Assembly: GCA_964439835.1 (NCBI GenBank)
Contig: CAYTPQ010000006.1
Location: 32,651-96,650 of the forward strand
Source: JAGNLM01 sp964439835
Lineage (GTDB): Bacteria; Pseudomonadota; Gammaproteobacteria; JAABTG01
Length of the DNA: 64,000 bases
Reading direction: 5' to 3'
Below the pieces are notes generated by a model that searched no databases, had not been told where the DNA came from, and saw only the letters and a list, made by a program, of their open reading frames with translations. The position numbers were made by a program, and so were the translations under genes. Shown here in pieces: positions 34,057 to 47,546 of the stretch; positions within the stretch are counted from its first letter, which is position 1; each line of letters starts with the position of its first letter.

Positions 34057-34958
34057 GCCGGACGCTGACCCTGGGTCTGGTGCAGCACGCCTGCGGCGAG
34101 GACGCGGCCGAGAACCTGGCCCGCTGCGTCGACGGGGTCCGCGAGGCCGCGCGCCGCGGCGCCGGGCTGGTGCTCACCCAGGAGCTGTTCCGCACCCGGT
34201 ACTTCTGCCAGCGGGAGGATACCTCCGCCTTCGACCTGGCCGAGCCCATCCCGGGACCGACCACGGACGTCCTGGCCGCGCTCGCGGCTGAGCTCGGCGT
34301 GGTCGTCGTCGCCTCGCTGTTCGAGCGCCGGGCCCCCGGTCTCTACCACAACTCGGCCGTGGTCCTGGACCGAGACCGCGGGCTGGTCGGGCGCTACCGC
34401 AAGATGCACATCCCGGACGACCCGGGCTACTACGAGAAGTACTACTTCGCCCCCGGCGATCTCGGCTTCGCCCCCGTCGACACCTCGGTCGGCCGGCTGG
34501 GGGTGCTGGTGTGCTGGGACCAGTGGTACCCGGAGGCGGCCCGGCTGATGGCGCTGGCGGGGGCCGAGGTCCTGCTCTACCCCACGGCCATCGGCTGGGA
34601 CCCGGGCGACCCGCCCGAAGAGCAGGCCCGCCAGGCGGACGCCTGGCGCACCGTCCAGCGGGCCCACGCCATTGCCAACGGCCTACCGGTCGCCGCCTGC
34701 AACCGCATCGGCTTCGAGCCGGCCCCCGACCAGCCCGGCCACGGGCAGCGTTTCTGGGGCGGTAGCTTCGTCTGTGGGCCCCAGGGCGAGGTCCTGGTCG
34801 AGGCGCCGCACGAGGAGCCGGCCGTGCTCCTTTGCCCGCTGGACCTCGACCGCACGGAGCAGGTGCGACGCGTGTGGCCGTTCCTGCGCGACCGGCGCGT
34901 CGACGCCTACGCGGGGCTCACGCGCCGGTACCTGGACGCCGGCGCTGCGGAACGATGA
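34053..34958 (+). CDS. aguB: N-carbamoylputrescine amidase
   Basis: Nitrilase-superfamily enzyme, 301 residues from the GTG at 34053. The catalytic triad is visible: Glu in LTQELFRTRYF, Lys in GRYRKMHIPDDP, and Cys in LVCWDQWYPEAA. It hydrolyses N-carbamoylputrescine to putrescine, ammonia and CO2. Coupled to aguA. Confidence 0.95.
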   Translation: MSRTLTLGLVQHACGEDAAENLARCVDGVREAARRGAGLVLTQELFRTRYFCQREDTSAFDLAEPIPGPTTDVLAALAAELGVVVVASLFERRAPGLYHNSAVVLDRDRGLVGRYRKMHIPDDPGYYEKYYFAPGDLGFAPVDTSVGRLGVLVCWDQWYPEAARLMALAGAEVLLYPTAIGWDPGDPPEEQARQADAWRTVQRAHAIANGLPVAACNRIGFEPAPDQPGHGQRFWGGSFVCGPQGEVLVEAPHEEPAVLLCPLDLDRTEQVRRVWPFLRDRRVDAYAGLTRRYLDAGAAER

Positions 34959-34978
34959 ACCACGAAGGACACGAAGCA
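34956..34978 (+). repeat. Fragment of a dispersed repeat
   Basis: TGAACCACGAAGGACACGAAG begins at the aguB stop. This wording recurs widely in bacterial intergenic regions as a dispersed repeat (general recollection). A related, inverted-arm copy is seen at 53942-54019. Confidence 0.45.
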
Positions 34979-35057
34979 TCCGATTAGCGTCCGCCTCGCG
35001 ACGCAGTCGCAGGCCGCGAGGCCCTTTGCGCACAGCCCCTGGCACCCGACCGATCCC

Positions 35058-36158
35058 GTGACGAGCGATCCATTCCAGCCCGCCTGGTGGCTGCCCTCGC
35101 CGCACCTGCAGACCCTGTGGGCGTCGGCGGTCCGGCGCCGGTTGCGCGTCGCGCTGCGGCGCGAGCGGGTGGAGCTCCCGGACGGCGACTTCCTCGATCT
35201 GGATTGGGTCGCTCCCGCAGCCGGACCGGCGGACAGCCGGGGGGAAGGCTTCGCGCCGGAGGACTCGGGCTCGCCCGGCGTCCGGGGCGGCGCCGGGCAG
35301 ACCCGCCCCGGCGAGGGGGCGCCGATCGTGCTGGTGCTGCACGGCCTCGAGGGCTCGTCGGACTCCCACTACGCCCGCGGGCTCCTGGCGGCGGTCCGGG
35401 ACCGTGGCTGGATCGGCGTCCTTATGCACTTCCGGGGCTGCAGCGGCGAGCCGAACCGGTTGCCGCGCAGCTACCACTCGGGCGAGACGGGGGACACCGC
35501 CCACGTGGTCGCCCTGCTCCGGGAGCGGCTGCCCGGCCGGCCGCTGGCGGTCGTCGGCTACTCCCTCGGCGGCAACGTGCTCTTGAAGTGGCTCGGCGAG
35601 ACGGGCGGCGCGGCGCCGGTGGACTGTGCCGTGGCCGTCTCCGTCCCGTTCGAGCTGTCGGCCGCGGCCGACCGCCTGGAGCGCGGCTTCTCGCGCTTCT
35701 ACCAGTGGTGGCTGCTGCGCAGCCTGGCCGACGCCCTGCAGGAGAAGGTCGCCCGCAGCATTCTCCCTCGCGCCTTCGCCGGCCACGCCAGGTCGCGCAC
35801 CTTCCGCGCGTTCGACGACGCGGTCACCGCGCCGCTCCACGGCTTCGCCGGCGTCGACGACTACTACGCGCGCTCCAGCAGCCGCCAGTACCTCGGCGGG
35901 ATCGCCGTGCCGACCCTGATCCTGCACGCCCTCGACGACCCCTTCCTGGTCCCGCGTGCGGTCCCGGCACCGAGCGAGGTCCCGCCCGCCGTAAGCCTGG
36001 AGGTCTACCCGCGGGGCGGCCACGTCGGCTTCGTCGCCGGCCCCTGGCCCTGGCGGGCCGAGTACTGGCTCGAGCGCCGGATCCCGGCCTTCGTTGCGGA
36101 GCGGACCCGTTCCTCAGAAGCCAGTCTCGCTGATCGGCCTCCGGGGAGGCATCAATGA
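35058..36158 (+). CDS. yheT: YheT-family alpha/beta hydrolase
   Basis: A 366-residue alpha/beta hydrolase of the YheT/EMB8 type. It begins FQPAWWLPSPHLQTLWAS, the family signature. The nucleophile elbow is GYSLGGNVLL (Ser around residue 175), preceded by oxyanion loop LHGLEGSSDSHY and NHRGCSGEPNR-like FRGCSGEPNR; the acid and His are in ALDDPF and GGHVGF. Insert of ~30 residues after WVAPAAG looks low-complexity. Start is GTG at 35058. Substrate is unknown; probably an ester of a lipid. Confidence 0.88.
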   Translation: MTSDPFQPAWWLPSPHLQTLWASAVRRRLRVALRRERVELPDGDFLDLDWVAPAAGPADSRGEGFAPEDSGSPGVRGGAGQTRPGEGAPIVLVLHGLEGSSDSHYARGLLAAVRDRGWIGVLMHFRGCSGEPNRLPRSYHSGETGDTAHVVALLRERLPGRPLAVVGYSLGGNVLLKWLGETGGAAPVDCAVAVSVPFELSAAADRLERGFSRFYQWWLLRSLADALQEKVARSILPRAFAGHARSRTFRAFDDAVTAPLHGFAGVDDYYARSSSRQYLGGIAVPTLILHALDDPFLVPRAVPAPSEVPPAVSLEVYPRGGHVGFVAGPWPWRAEYWLERRIPAFVAERTRSSEASLADRPPGRHQ

Positions 36159-36321
36159 CCGTGTGCAACCGCGGCTGGGGGACGACCGCCGACGATCGAC
36201 CTTCCGATCGCGGCCTTGGGGTCGCCCACCCCTTCCGAAGGTCGAGGAATCGACCGCTCAGCTCGCAGACTTGCGGCGCCTTGCGCTAGCGCCAAGACAA
36301 CACCTTCTGGAGACGAATGAA

Positions 36322-39300
36322 TTGACCAGCCAGTTCGCCCTGCTCGCCTCCCGGCGCTTCCTGCCCCTGTTCGTGACCCAGTTCCTGGGCGCGCTCAACG
36401 ACAACCTGCTGAAGAGCGCCCTGGTGATGCTGGTCACCTACCGGGTCTCCGACCAGACCGGGCTGAGCCCCGAGGTGCTGGTGGCGGTAGCGGGCGGCGT
36501 GCTGATCGCCCCCTTCTTCCTATTCTCCGCCACCGCCGGCCAGATCGCGGACCGCTTCGACAAATCGCGGGTGATCCGGCAGATCAAGCTGGCCGAGATC
36601 GCCATCATGCTGGTCGCGGCGGCGGGGCTCGCCCTCGGCAGCGTGCCGGTGCTGATGGCGGCGCTGTTCCTGACCGGCACCCAGTCCGCGTTTTTCGGCC
36701 CCCTCAAGTACGGCATCCTGCCGGACCACCTGCCCGAGTCGGATCTGCTCGGCGCCAACGCCCTGGTCGAGGCGGGGACCTTCCTGGCCATCCTGCTGGG
36801 GACACTCGTCGGCGGCCTCCTGATCCTGGCCGAGGGCGGACCGGGGTGGGTCTCGGCGCTGCTGGTGGCCGGGTCGCTCGCCGGCTGGGCCGCGAGCCTG
36901 GCCATCCCGAGCACCGCCGCCGCGGCCCCCGACCTGCGGATCAGCCCGCGGGTGCTGCGGGAGACCTGGTCGATCCTGGCCTACAGCGCCCGGGACCGCA
37001 GCATCTTCCTGATCATCCTTGGGATCTCCTGGTACTGGCTGGTCGGCGCGACGGTCCTGTCCCAGGTCCCGCCGCTCGCCAAGGACGTCCTGGGCGCCGA
37101 CCAGGGCGTGGTGACCCTGTTCCTGACCCTGTTCTCCCTCGGCGTCGGCGCCGGGTCGCTGCTCTGCAACCGGCTCCTGAAGGGCGCGGTGCACGCGACC
37201 TACGTGCCGCTCGGGGCCGTCGGCGTGTCGCTCTTCTCCCTCGACCTGTTCCTCGCCACCCGCGGCCTCGCCGCGCCCACCGCCGGCTCGCTGATCGGCG
37301 TGGAGGCCTTCCTCACCACCGGGCAGGGCTGGCGGATCACCGTCGACCTCCTGGGCATGGCGATGGCCGGGGGGCTCTTTATCGTCCCGCTCTACGCCCT
37401 GCTCCAGCGCCGCAGCGCCGCGAGCCACCGGGCCCGCAACGTCGCCGCCAACAACGTGGTGAACGCCCTGTTCATGGTGGTCTCGGCCGTGGCCACGGCC
37501 GCGCTCCTCGACGCCGGGCTCGGCTCACCCCAGATCTTCCTGGTCCTGGCCCTCGGCAACGCGGTGGTCGCTGTCTACATCGTCCGCCTGCTCCCCGGGG
37601 CGCTCGCCCGGGGGATCCTGGCCTGGCTCCTGGACCTGCTGTACCGGGTCGAGGTCCGGGGCATCGAGCACTACGAGCGGGCGGGCGAGCGGGTGGTGCT
37701 GGTCGCGAACCACCAGTCCTTCCTCGACGCGGCGCTGATCGCGGCCTACGTGCCGGACCGGCTGACCTTCGCCATCAACACCCACATCGCGCAGCACCGG
37801 CTGGTCAGGTTCTTCCTGTCTCTGGCCAAGACCTATCCCCTCGACCCCACCAACCCGCTCCAGGTGCGCGGGCTGATTGAGGCGAGCCGCAGCGGCGAGC
37901 GGGTGGTGATCTTCCCCGAGGGCCGGATCACGGTGACCGGGGCCCTGATGAAGGTCTACGAGGGCCCCGGCATGGTGGCCGACAAGGCCGGCGCGGCGCT
38001 GCTGCCGGTGCGGATCGAGGGGGCCCAGTACAGCCCGTTCTCGCGCCTGAAGGGCCGGGTCCGCACCCGCTGGTTCCCGAAGATCACGCTGCAGTTCCTG
38101 GAGCCGCGCCGGTTCGCGGTCCCCGAGGGGGTCGCCGGGCGCCGGCGCCGGCAGTACGTCGGCCGCCAGCTCTACGACGTGATGACGGCGATGGTGTTCG
38201 AGAGCAGCCCGATCCACCAGACCCTGTTCCAGAGCCTGCTGGACGCCGCAAAGACCCACGGCCGGCACCACCCGGTGCTGGAGGACGTGGAGCGCCGGCC
38301 CCTCGACTACGGGCGCCTCGTCACCGGCGCCTTCGTCTTCGGCCGCGCGATCGCGCGCGAGGGCACGTCCGCGCCGGTGGTCGGGCTGTTGCTGCCGAAC
38401 GCAGTGGCCACGGCCGTCACGTTCTTTGCGCTGCAGGCCCGGGGCCGCGTGCCGGCGATGCTCAACTACTCGGCCGGCAGCCGCAACGTCGTGTCCGCCT
38501 GCCAGGCCGCCGAGGTGCGGCGGGTCTACACTTCACGCCGCTTTCTGGAGCTGGGCCGGCTGGGGGACCTGGCCGAGGCCCTGGGCGCCGCCGGGATCGA
38601 GGTGGCGTACCTGGAGGACCTGCGCGCCGGGGTCACGCCGGCCGACAAGCTGCTTGGCGTCGTGGCCGGTCGCGTGCCGGCCCTGGCCTACCGCCTCCTG
38701 GGCGGGGCCCGCGACGCGGCGGCCCCGGCGGCCATCCTGTTCACCTCCGGCAGCGAGGGCACGCCCAAGGGGGTCGCGCTCTCCCACGCCAACCTGCAGG
38801 CCAACCGCTTCCAGGTCGCGGCCCGGATCGACTTCGGGCCGACCGACGTCGTCTTCAACGCCCTGCCGGTGTTCCACTCCTTCGGCCTGACCTGTGGCAC
38901 CCTCCTGCCCCTGCTCTCGGGGGTGAAGGTCTTCTTCTACCCCTCACCGCTGCACTACCGGATCGTGCCCGAGCTGGCCTACGACACCAACGCCACCATC
39001 CTCTTCGGCACCGACACCTTCCTCACCGGCTACGCCCGCTTCGCCCACCCCTACGACTTCTACAGCCTGCGCTACGCCTTCGCCGGCGCCGAGCGCCTGC
39101 GCGAGGAGACCCGCAAGGCCTGGAGCGAGCGCTTCGGGGTGCGGGTGCTGGAGGGCTACGGCGCCACCGAGACCTCGCCGGTCCTGTGCATCAACACCCC
39201 GATGGAGAACCGCCCCGGCACCGTCGGGCGCATCGTGCCGGGTGTGCGCCACCGCCTGGAGCCGGTGCCGGGGGTCGAGGGCGCCGGGCGCCTCGTCGTG

Positions 39301-39753
39301 GCCGGGCCGAACGTCATGCTCGGCTACCTGAAGGCGGACCGGCCGGGCGTGCTGCAGCCCCCGGAGGGCGGCGAGTACGACACCGGCGACGTGGTGCGGG
39401 TGGACGCCGAGGGCTACGTGACCCTGGTCGGACGGCTCAAGCGCTTCGCCAAGGTCGGCGGCGAGATGGTCTCCCTCGGCGCGGTCGAGGAGCACGCGGC
39501 GCGGCTCTGGCCCGAGACGGCCCACGCCGCCGTCGCCCTAGAAGACCCTCGGCGCGGCGAGCAGGTGGTGCTCGTCACGACATGCGCCGACGCGTCCCGC
39601 GAGGCCCTGGCCGCCTTCTGGCAGCGCGAGGGCATCGCCGAGGTCGCCCTGCCCCGCTCGATCCTGGTGGTCGACGCGATCCCGCTGCTCGGCACCGGAA
39701 AGACGGACTACGTCGCCGTCGGGGCCCTGGCGAGAGCGCGGCGGGGTTCGTGA
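36322..39753 (+). CDS. MFS-PlsC-AMP-ligase fusion (Aas-like)
   Basis: A 1143-residue three-domain protein. Residues ~1-410 are a 12-helix MFS (LplT-like) transporter, beginning FALLASRRFLPLFVTQFLGA. Residues ~430-630 are a PlsC acyltransferase with the NHQSFLDA (HX4D) and FPEGRIT motifs. Residues ~640-1140 are an AMP-forming acyl-ACP/CoA synthetase with LFTSGSEGTPKGVALSH, GYGATETSP and YDTGDVV, and a final lysine region LGTGKTDY. It is expected to flip, reacylate and charge lyso-phospholipids in the inner membrane. In E. coli LplT and Aas are separate. Start is the TTG at 36322 with GGAGA eight nt upstream; the upstream open frame has no good start. Confidence 0.9.
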   Translation: MTSQFALLASRRFLPLFVTQFLGALNDNLLKSALVMLVTYRVSDQTGLSPEVLVAVAGGVLIAPFFLFSATAGQIADRFDKSRVIRQIKLAEIAIMLVAAAGLALGSVPVLMAALFLTGTQSAFFGPLKYGILPDHLPESDLLGANALVEAGTFLAILLGTLVGGLLILAEGGPGWVSALLVAGSLAGWAASLAIPSTAAAAPDLRISPRVLRETWSILAYSARDRSIFLIILGISWYWLVGATVLSQVPPLAKDVLGADQGVVTLFLTLFSLGVGAGSLLCNRLLKGAVHATYVPLGAVGVSLFSLDLFLATRGLAAPTAGSLIGVEAFLTTGQGWRITVDLLGMAMAGGLFIVPLYALLQRRSAASHRARNVAANNVVNALFMVVSAVATAALLDAGLGSPQIFLVLALGNAVVAVYIVRLLPGALARGILAWLLDLLYRVEVRGIEHYERAGERVVLVANHQSFLDAALIAAYVPDRLTFAINTHIAQHRLVRFFLSLAKTYPLDPTNPLQVRGLIEASRSGERVVIFPEGRITVTGALMKVYEGPGMVADKAGAALLPVRIEGAQYSPFSRLKGRVRTRWFPKITLQFLEPRRFAVPEGVAGRRRRQYVGRQLYDVMTAMVFESSPIHQTLFQSLLDAAKTHGRHHPVLEDVERRPLDYGRLVTGAFVFGRAIAREGTSAPVVGLLLPNAVATAVTFFALQARGRVPAMLNYSAGSRNVVSACQAAEVRRVYTSRRFLELGRLGDLAEALGAAGIEVAYLEDLRAGVTPADKLLGVVAGRVPALAYRLLGGARDAAAPAAILFTSGSEGTPKGVALSHANLQANRFQVAARIDFGPTDVVFNALPVFHSFGLTCGTLLPLLSGVKVFFYPSPLHYRIVPELAYDTNATILFGTDTFLTGYARFAHPYDFYSLRYAFAGAERLREETRKAWSERFGVRVLEGYGATETSPVLCINTPMENRPGTVGRIVPGVRHRLEPVPGVEGAGRLVVAGPNVMLGYLKADRPGVLQPPEGGEYDTGDVVRVDAEGYVTLVGRLKRFAKVGGEMVSLGAVEEHAARLWPETAHAAVALEDPRRGEQVVLVTTCADASREALAAFWQREGIAEVALPRSILVVDAIPLLGTGKTDYVAVGALARARRGS

Positions 39754-39818
39754 TCACGCGTCCGGCATTTATCCATCACGTAATCGCCGTACGGACTGGG
39801 ACAGCGGTTCTACACACC

Positions 39819-39890
39819 GGTAGGGGCGGACCCCCGTGTCCGCCCCTACCGTGTCCATCCCAAGAGGGGCAGCCACGGGGGCCTGCCCCT
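39819..39890. repeat. Two adjacent related palindromes
   Basis: First, 13-bp arms GGTAGGGGCGGAC / GTCCGCCCCTACC with a 6-nt loop (39819-39831 and 39838-39850). Then AGGGGCAG / CTGCCCCT (39865-39872 and 39883-39890) with a GGGG-containing loop. Both share the AGGGGC motif. They lie in the 145-nt gap between convergent aas-like and BASS genes and could act as bidirectional transcription stops, though no U-run is present. Confidence 0.6.
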
Positions 39891-39898
39891 ACGCCCCA

Positions 39899-40846
39899 TC
39901 AACCTTCGCGCCCTCGCCTCCCTGAGGCTCGGGTGCCTCGTTCGCGCCGGACCCAGTGCGCGGCGAGGCTCGCCCCCGAGAGGTTGTGCCAGACGCTGAA
40001 GACGGCCGCGGGGAGCGCCGCGGCGGCGGAGAAGTACTTGGCCGCGAGGGCCGCGGCGAGGCCCGAGTTCTGCATCCCGACCTCGATGGCCAACGTGCGG
40101 CACACCGCCTCGCCGTAGCCGAGCCAGCGCGCGGCCCAGTAGCCGGCGGTAAGGCCGATCAGGTTGTGGAGCATGACCGCGGCCACTGCCGCCACCGCCA
40201 ACTGCCCGATCTGGTCGCGGTTCATCGCCACCACGATGGCGATGATCAGGCAGATGGCGCTGACCGAGAACGCCGGGAACACGGTCCTCACCGTGTCCAG
40301 GCGCCGGCCAAGCCAGTGGCTCAGGAGCACACCTAGGGCGACGGGGGCGAGCACCACCTGGACGATTCCGAGCAGCATATCCCCGGCCGGCACCGGCACC
40401 GTGCGCCCGGCGTAGAGCCAGGTGAGCGCGGGGGTCAAGACCACGGCCAGCAGGGTCGAGGACGCCGTCAGGGTCACCGACAGGGCGACGTCGCCGCGGG
40501 CCAGGTAGGTGATGACGTTCGACGCCGTGCCGCCCGGCGCCGCGCCGACCAGCACGACGCCGGCCGCGAGCTGGGGCGGCAACCCGAGGGCGAGGCCGAG
40601 CAGCCAGCCTGCCAGCGGCATCACCAGGAACTGCAGCGCGACGCCCAGGGCGACCAGTGCCGGCCGGCGGGCCACCGCGGCGAAGCTGTCGGCGGTGAGG
40701 GTCAACCCCATGCCGAGCATCACCAGCCCCAGGAGCGGCACGATGGCGTCGCGCCAGGGCAGGAACAGGTCGGGATCGGTCACCGCCACGGCTGCGAACA
40801 GCGCGGCGAGGTACGGGAAGGCGCGGGTCAGTACATCAGGTTGCAT
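39899..40846 (-). CDS. Bile acid:sodium symporter (BASS) family transporter
   Basis: A 315-residue inner-membrane protein with nine to ten helices of the SBF/BASS family (like PanS or YocS). Motifs: GLVMLGMGLTLTADSF, ALQFLVMPLAGWLLG, VGAAPGGTASNVITYLARGDVALSV and GMQNSGLAAALAAKYFS, with the Gly-Ser-Asn-type ion-site residues in place. It probably moves a small organic anion (pantoate or 2-keto acid) with Na+; substrate unknown. Not a bile-acid carrier in practice. It lies downstream of pnp after a terminator. Confidence 0.88.
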   Translation of the reverse strand: MQPDVLTRAFPYLAALFAAVAVTDPDLFLPWRDAIVPLLGLVMLGMGLTLTADSFAAVARRPALVALGVALQFLVMPLAGWLLGLALGLPPQLAAGVVLVGAAPGGTASNVITYLARGDVALSVTLTASSTLLAVVLTPALTWLYAGRTVPVPAGDMLLGIVQVVLAPVALGVLLSHWLGRRLDTVRTVFPAFSVSAICLIIAIVVAMNRDQIGQLAVAAVAAVMLHNLIGLTAGYWAARWLGYGEAVCRTLAIEVGMQNSGLAAALAAKYFSAAAALPAAVFSVWHNLSGASLAAHWVRRERGTRASGRRGREG

Positions 40847-40874
40847 TGAAGGAAACGCTGAACAAGTCTCCCGC

Positions 40875-40943
40875 CGTCATTCCGGCGCAAGCCGGAAGCC
40901 AGGGGGATCAGTCGCTGGGACCCCGGCTTCCGCCGGGATGACG
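40875..40943. repeat. Dispersed inverted repeat with CGTCAT ends
   Basis: Element of about 69 bp opening CGTCATTCCGGCGCAAGCCGG and ending CGGCTTCCGCCGGGATGACG. The arms are imperfect reverse complements and the CGTCAT...ATGACG ends match a widespread family of small dispersed repeats in proteobacteria (recollection). It lies between the terminator of pnp and the BASS gene. Confidence 0.65.
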
Positions 40944-40970
40944 ACTCCTGCAGGGCTTCCCTCACGAAAA

Positions 40971-40989
40971 AGGGGCCGCGCAGGCCCCT
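40971..40989 (-). terminator. Rho-independent terminator after rpsO-pnp
   Basis: On the minus strand the stem AGGGGCC / GGCCCCT (5-nt loop) is followed directly by TTTTT. It lies about 30 nt after the pnp stop, so it should end the rpsO-pnp transcript. Confidence 0.85.
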
Positions 40990-41019
40990 CTTTCTCCTGG
41001 TCGTGGCGGAGCCCCGGGG

Positions 41020-43119
<2,100 letters not shown>

Positions 43120-43155
43120 GGCGTTTCCTCGCCCCAGCGGGGTCGTCGGGGCGCG

Positions 43156-43425
43156 CTAGCGACGGAGACCGAGGCGGCCGATCAGGTCCCGGTACCGCTG
43201 GACGTCGGTCCTGCGCAGGTAGTCCAGGAGCTGACGGCGCCGGCTGACCTTCTTCAGCAGACCCTGGCGCGAGTGGTGGTCCTGGACGTGAACCTTGAAG
43301 TGGTTCGACAGTTCGTCGATCTCCGCAGACAGGAGCGCCACCTGCACCTCCGGCGAGCCGGTGTCCGCGGGCCCGCGCTGGTACTGGGTGACGATCTCCG
43401 CCTTGCGCTGCACTGTGAGGGGCAT
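43156..43425 (-). CDS. rpsO: 30S ribosomal protein S15
   Basis: An 89-residue ribosomal protein that binds the 16S central domain. MPLTVQRKAEIVTQYQ, DTGSPEVQVALLSAEI and HSRQGLLKKVSRRRQLLDYL are classical. ATG at 43425 with AGGA ahead; the longer upstream frame is truB antisense. It precedes pnp with a 36-nt gap and has its own promoter. Confidence 0.97.
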   Translation of the reverse strand: MPLTVQRKAEIVTQYQRGPADTGSPEVQVALLSAEIDELSNHFKVHVQDHHSRQGLLKKVSRRRQLLDYLRRTDVQRYRDLIGRLGLRR

Positions 43426-43465
43426 CGAGTTCCTACTCCCGGGTCGTCGTTCTGGCAAGCGCGGT

Positions 43466-43495
43466 ATTCTAGCCGCGCCCCCCCTGGGGTCACAA
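43466..43495 (-). promoter_or_regulatory. Sigma-70-like promoter for rpsO
   Basis: On the minus strand TTGTGA (43495-43490), 18-bp spacer, TAGAAT (43471-43466), about 40 nt ahead of the rpsO ATG. Consistent with rpsO-pnp having its own promoter downstream of truB. Confidence 0.6.
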
Positions 43496-43517
43496 GGCCG
43501 CGCGCCGCGCCCGCGGG

Positions 43518-44441
43518 CTATCCCGCCGGCGGGTGGAACAGCCGGCGCGGCGCGATCCGGCCGTCGTCCAGCACCTCGCCGACGCCGAGAAATCGCGCGT
43601 CGCCGCCGTACAGCCGCACCCAGCCGCGCGTCGGCGCGCGGGGCACGAGCACCGCCTGCCCCTGGCGCAGGTAGTAGGCCATGTCCTCCGGCAGGCGGAT
43701 GTCGGGCCAGTCCCCGACCGCGGACTCGATCGGCAGGACTACCGCGTCGAGGGCGGCGAGGCCCTCGCAGGCCAGCGCCTCCAAGTGCTCCAGGGTCACC
43801 ATCTCGGGGGACTGGTAGGGGCCCGAGCCGAGCCGCCGCAGGGCCGCGACGTGGGCCCCGCAACCGAGGGCCGCGCCGACGTCCTCGGCCAGGGTACGCA
43901 CGTAGGTGCCCTTCGAGCAGCGCACCGAGACCTCCACGTCCCGGCCGTCGAACGCCAGCAGGTCCAGGGCATGGATGACCACCTGGCGGGGCTGGCGCTC
44001 GATCTCAATGCCCCGGTGCGCGAGCTTGTACAGCGGCTTGCCCTGGAACTTGATGGCCGAGTGCATCGGCGGCACCTGCTCGATCGGCCCCAGGAAGCGG
44101 GCCAGCGCCGCCTCCACCGCCGCGCGGGTGAGCCCCTCCACTGGACGGCGCTCGAGCACCTCGCCCTCGGCGTCGCCGGTCGTGGTGCGCTCGCCCAGGC
44201 GGAAGGTCGCCAGGTAGTGCTTGTCCGCGTTCAGCAGCACGCCCGAGATCTTGGTCGCCTCGCCGAGGCAGATCGGCAGCAGGCCGCTCGCCAGCCGGTC
44301 CAGGCTGCCCGTGTGCCCGGCCTTGCGGGCGCCGAACAGACGCTTGACGCGCTGCAAGGCGTCGTTCGAGCTCAAGCCCACCGGCTTGTCCAGCAGCACG
44401 ATGCCGTCGACGTCCCTACCTCTCGATCGGTGCCTGGTCAT
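43518..44441 (-). CDS. truB: tRNA pseudouridine-55 synthase
   Basis: Makes pseudouridine-55 in the T loop. It has 307 residues. DGIVLLDKPVGLSSNDALQ, HTGSLDRLASGLLPI (catalytic Asp), and GAHVAALRRLGSGPY are present, plus a C-terminal PUA-like domain (AVLVPRAPTRGWVRLY). It overlaps the 3' end of rbfA by 26 nt. Confidence 0.96.
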   Translation of the reverse strand: MTRHRSRGRDVDGIVLLDKPVGLSSNDALQRVKRLFGARKAGHTGSLDRLASGLLPICLGEATKISGVLLNADKHYLATFRLGERTTTGDAEGEVLERRPVEGLTRAAVEAALARFLGPIEQVPPMHSAIKFQGKPLYKLAHRGIEIERQPRQVVIHALDLLAFDGRDVEVSVRCSKGTYVRTLAEDVGAALGCGAHVAALRRLGSGPYQSPEMVTLEHLEALACEGLAALDAVVLPIESAVGDWPDIRLPEDMAYYLRQGQAVLVPRAPTRGWVRLYGGDARFLGVGEVLDDGRIAPRRLFHPPAG

Positions 44442-44814
44442 CTTCCCTTCCGTTGTCTACCTCATCGCGAGGGGCCGCGCTCTCGATCAGCGCGGCCAGC
44501 CGGTTGCCCTCCGCGAGCGAGGTATCCGGCACGAACTGCAGCTCCGGTACCGTGCGCATCATCAGGCGGCGGGCGACGCCGCGGCGCAGGAACCCACCGG
44601 CGTGGCGCAGGACGCGCAGGGCATCGCGCGACGCGGCGCCGTCGTCGGGGAGTACGACGTAGACCTTGGCGTGGGTGAGGTCGCGCGAGACCCGCACGCG
44701 GGACACCGTCAGGTGCGCGATCCGCGGGTCCCCCGCCTCGCGCAGCAAGAGCTCCGCGACCGCCCGGTGGATCGCCTCTTCCACCCGATCGACACGGCTG
44801 AACTCCCGTGGCAC
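44416..44814 (-). CDS. rbfA: 30S ribosome-binding factor RbfA
   Basis: A 132-residue KH-fold assembly factor for the 30S subunit, acting on the 5' end of 16S rRNA. REFSRVDRVEEAIHRAVAELL and DLTHAKVYVVL are typical. The acidic tail is slightly longer than E. coli's. Between infB and truB, the standard order. Confidence 0.94.
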   Translation of the reverse strand: MPREFSRVDRVEEAIHRAVAELLLREAGDPRIAHLTVSRVRVSRDLTHAKVYVVLPDDGAASRDALRVLRHAGGFLRRGVARRLMMRTVPELQFVPDTSLAEGNRLAALIESAAPRDEVDNGREDDQAPIER

Positions 44815-44893
44815 CGGCGATCTGCCTCAGCCGCGGCGCGAGGCGGTCGGGGCCCCGGCGGCACCGGGGCCGGAGCACAGGCGCAGAGTCACC

Positions 44894-47527
<2,634 letters not shown>

Positions 47528-47546
47528 AATCCTGAACCTCGACTGC

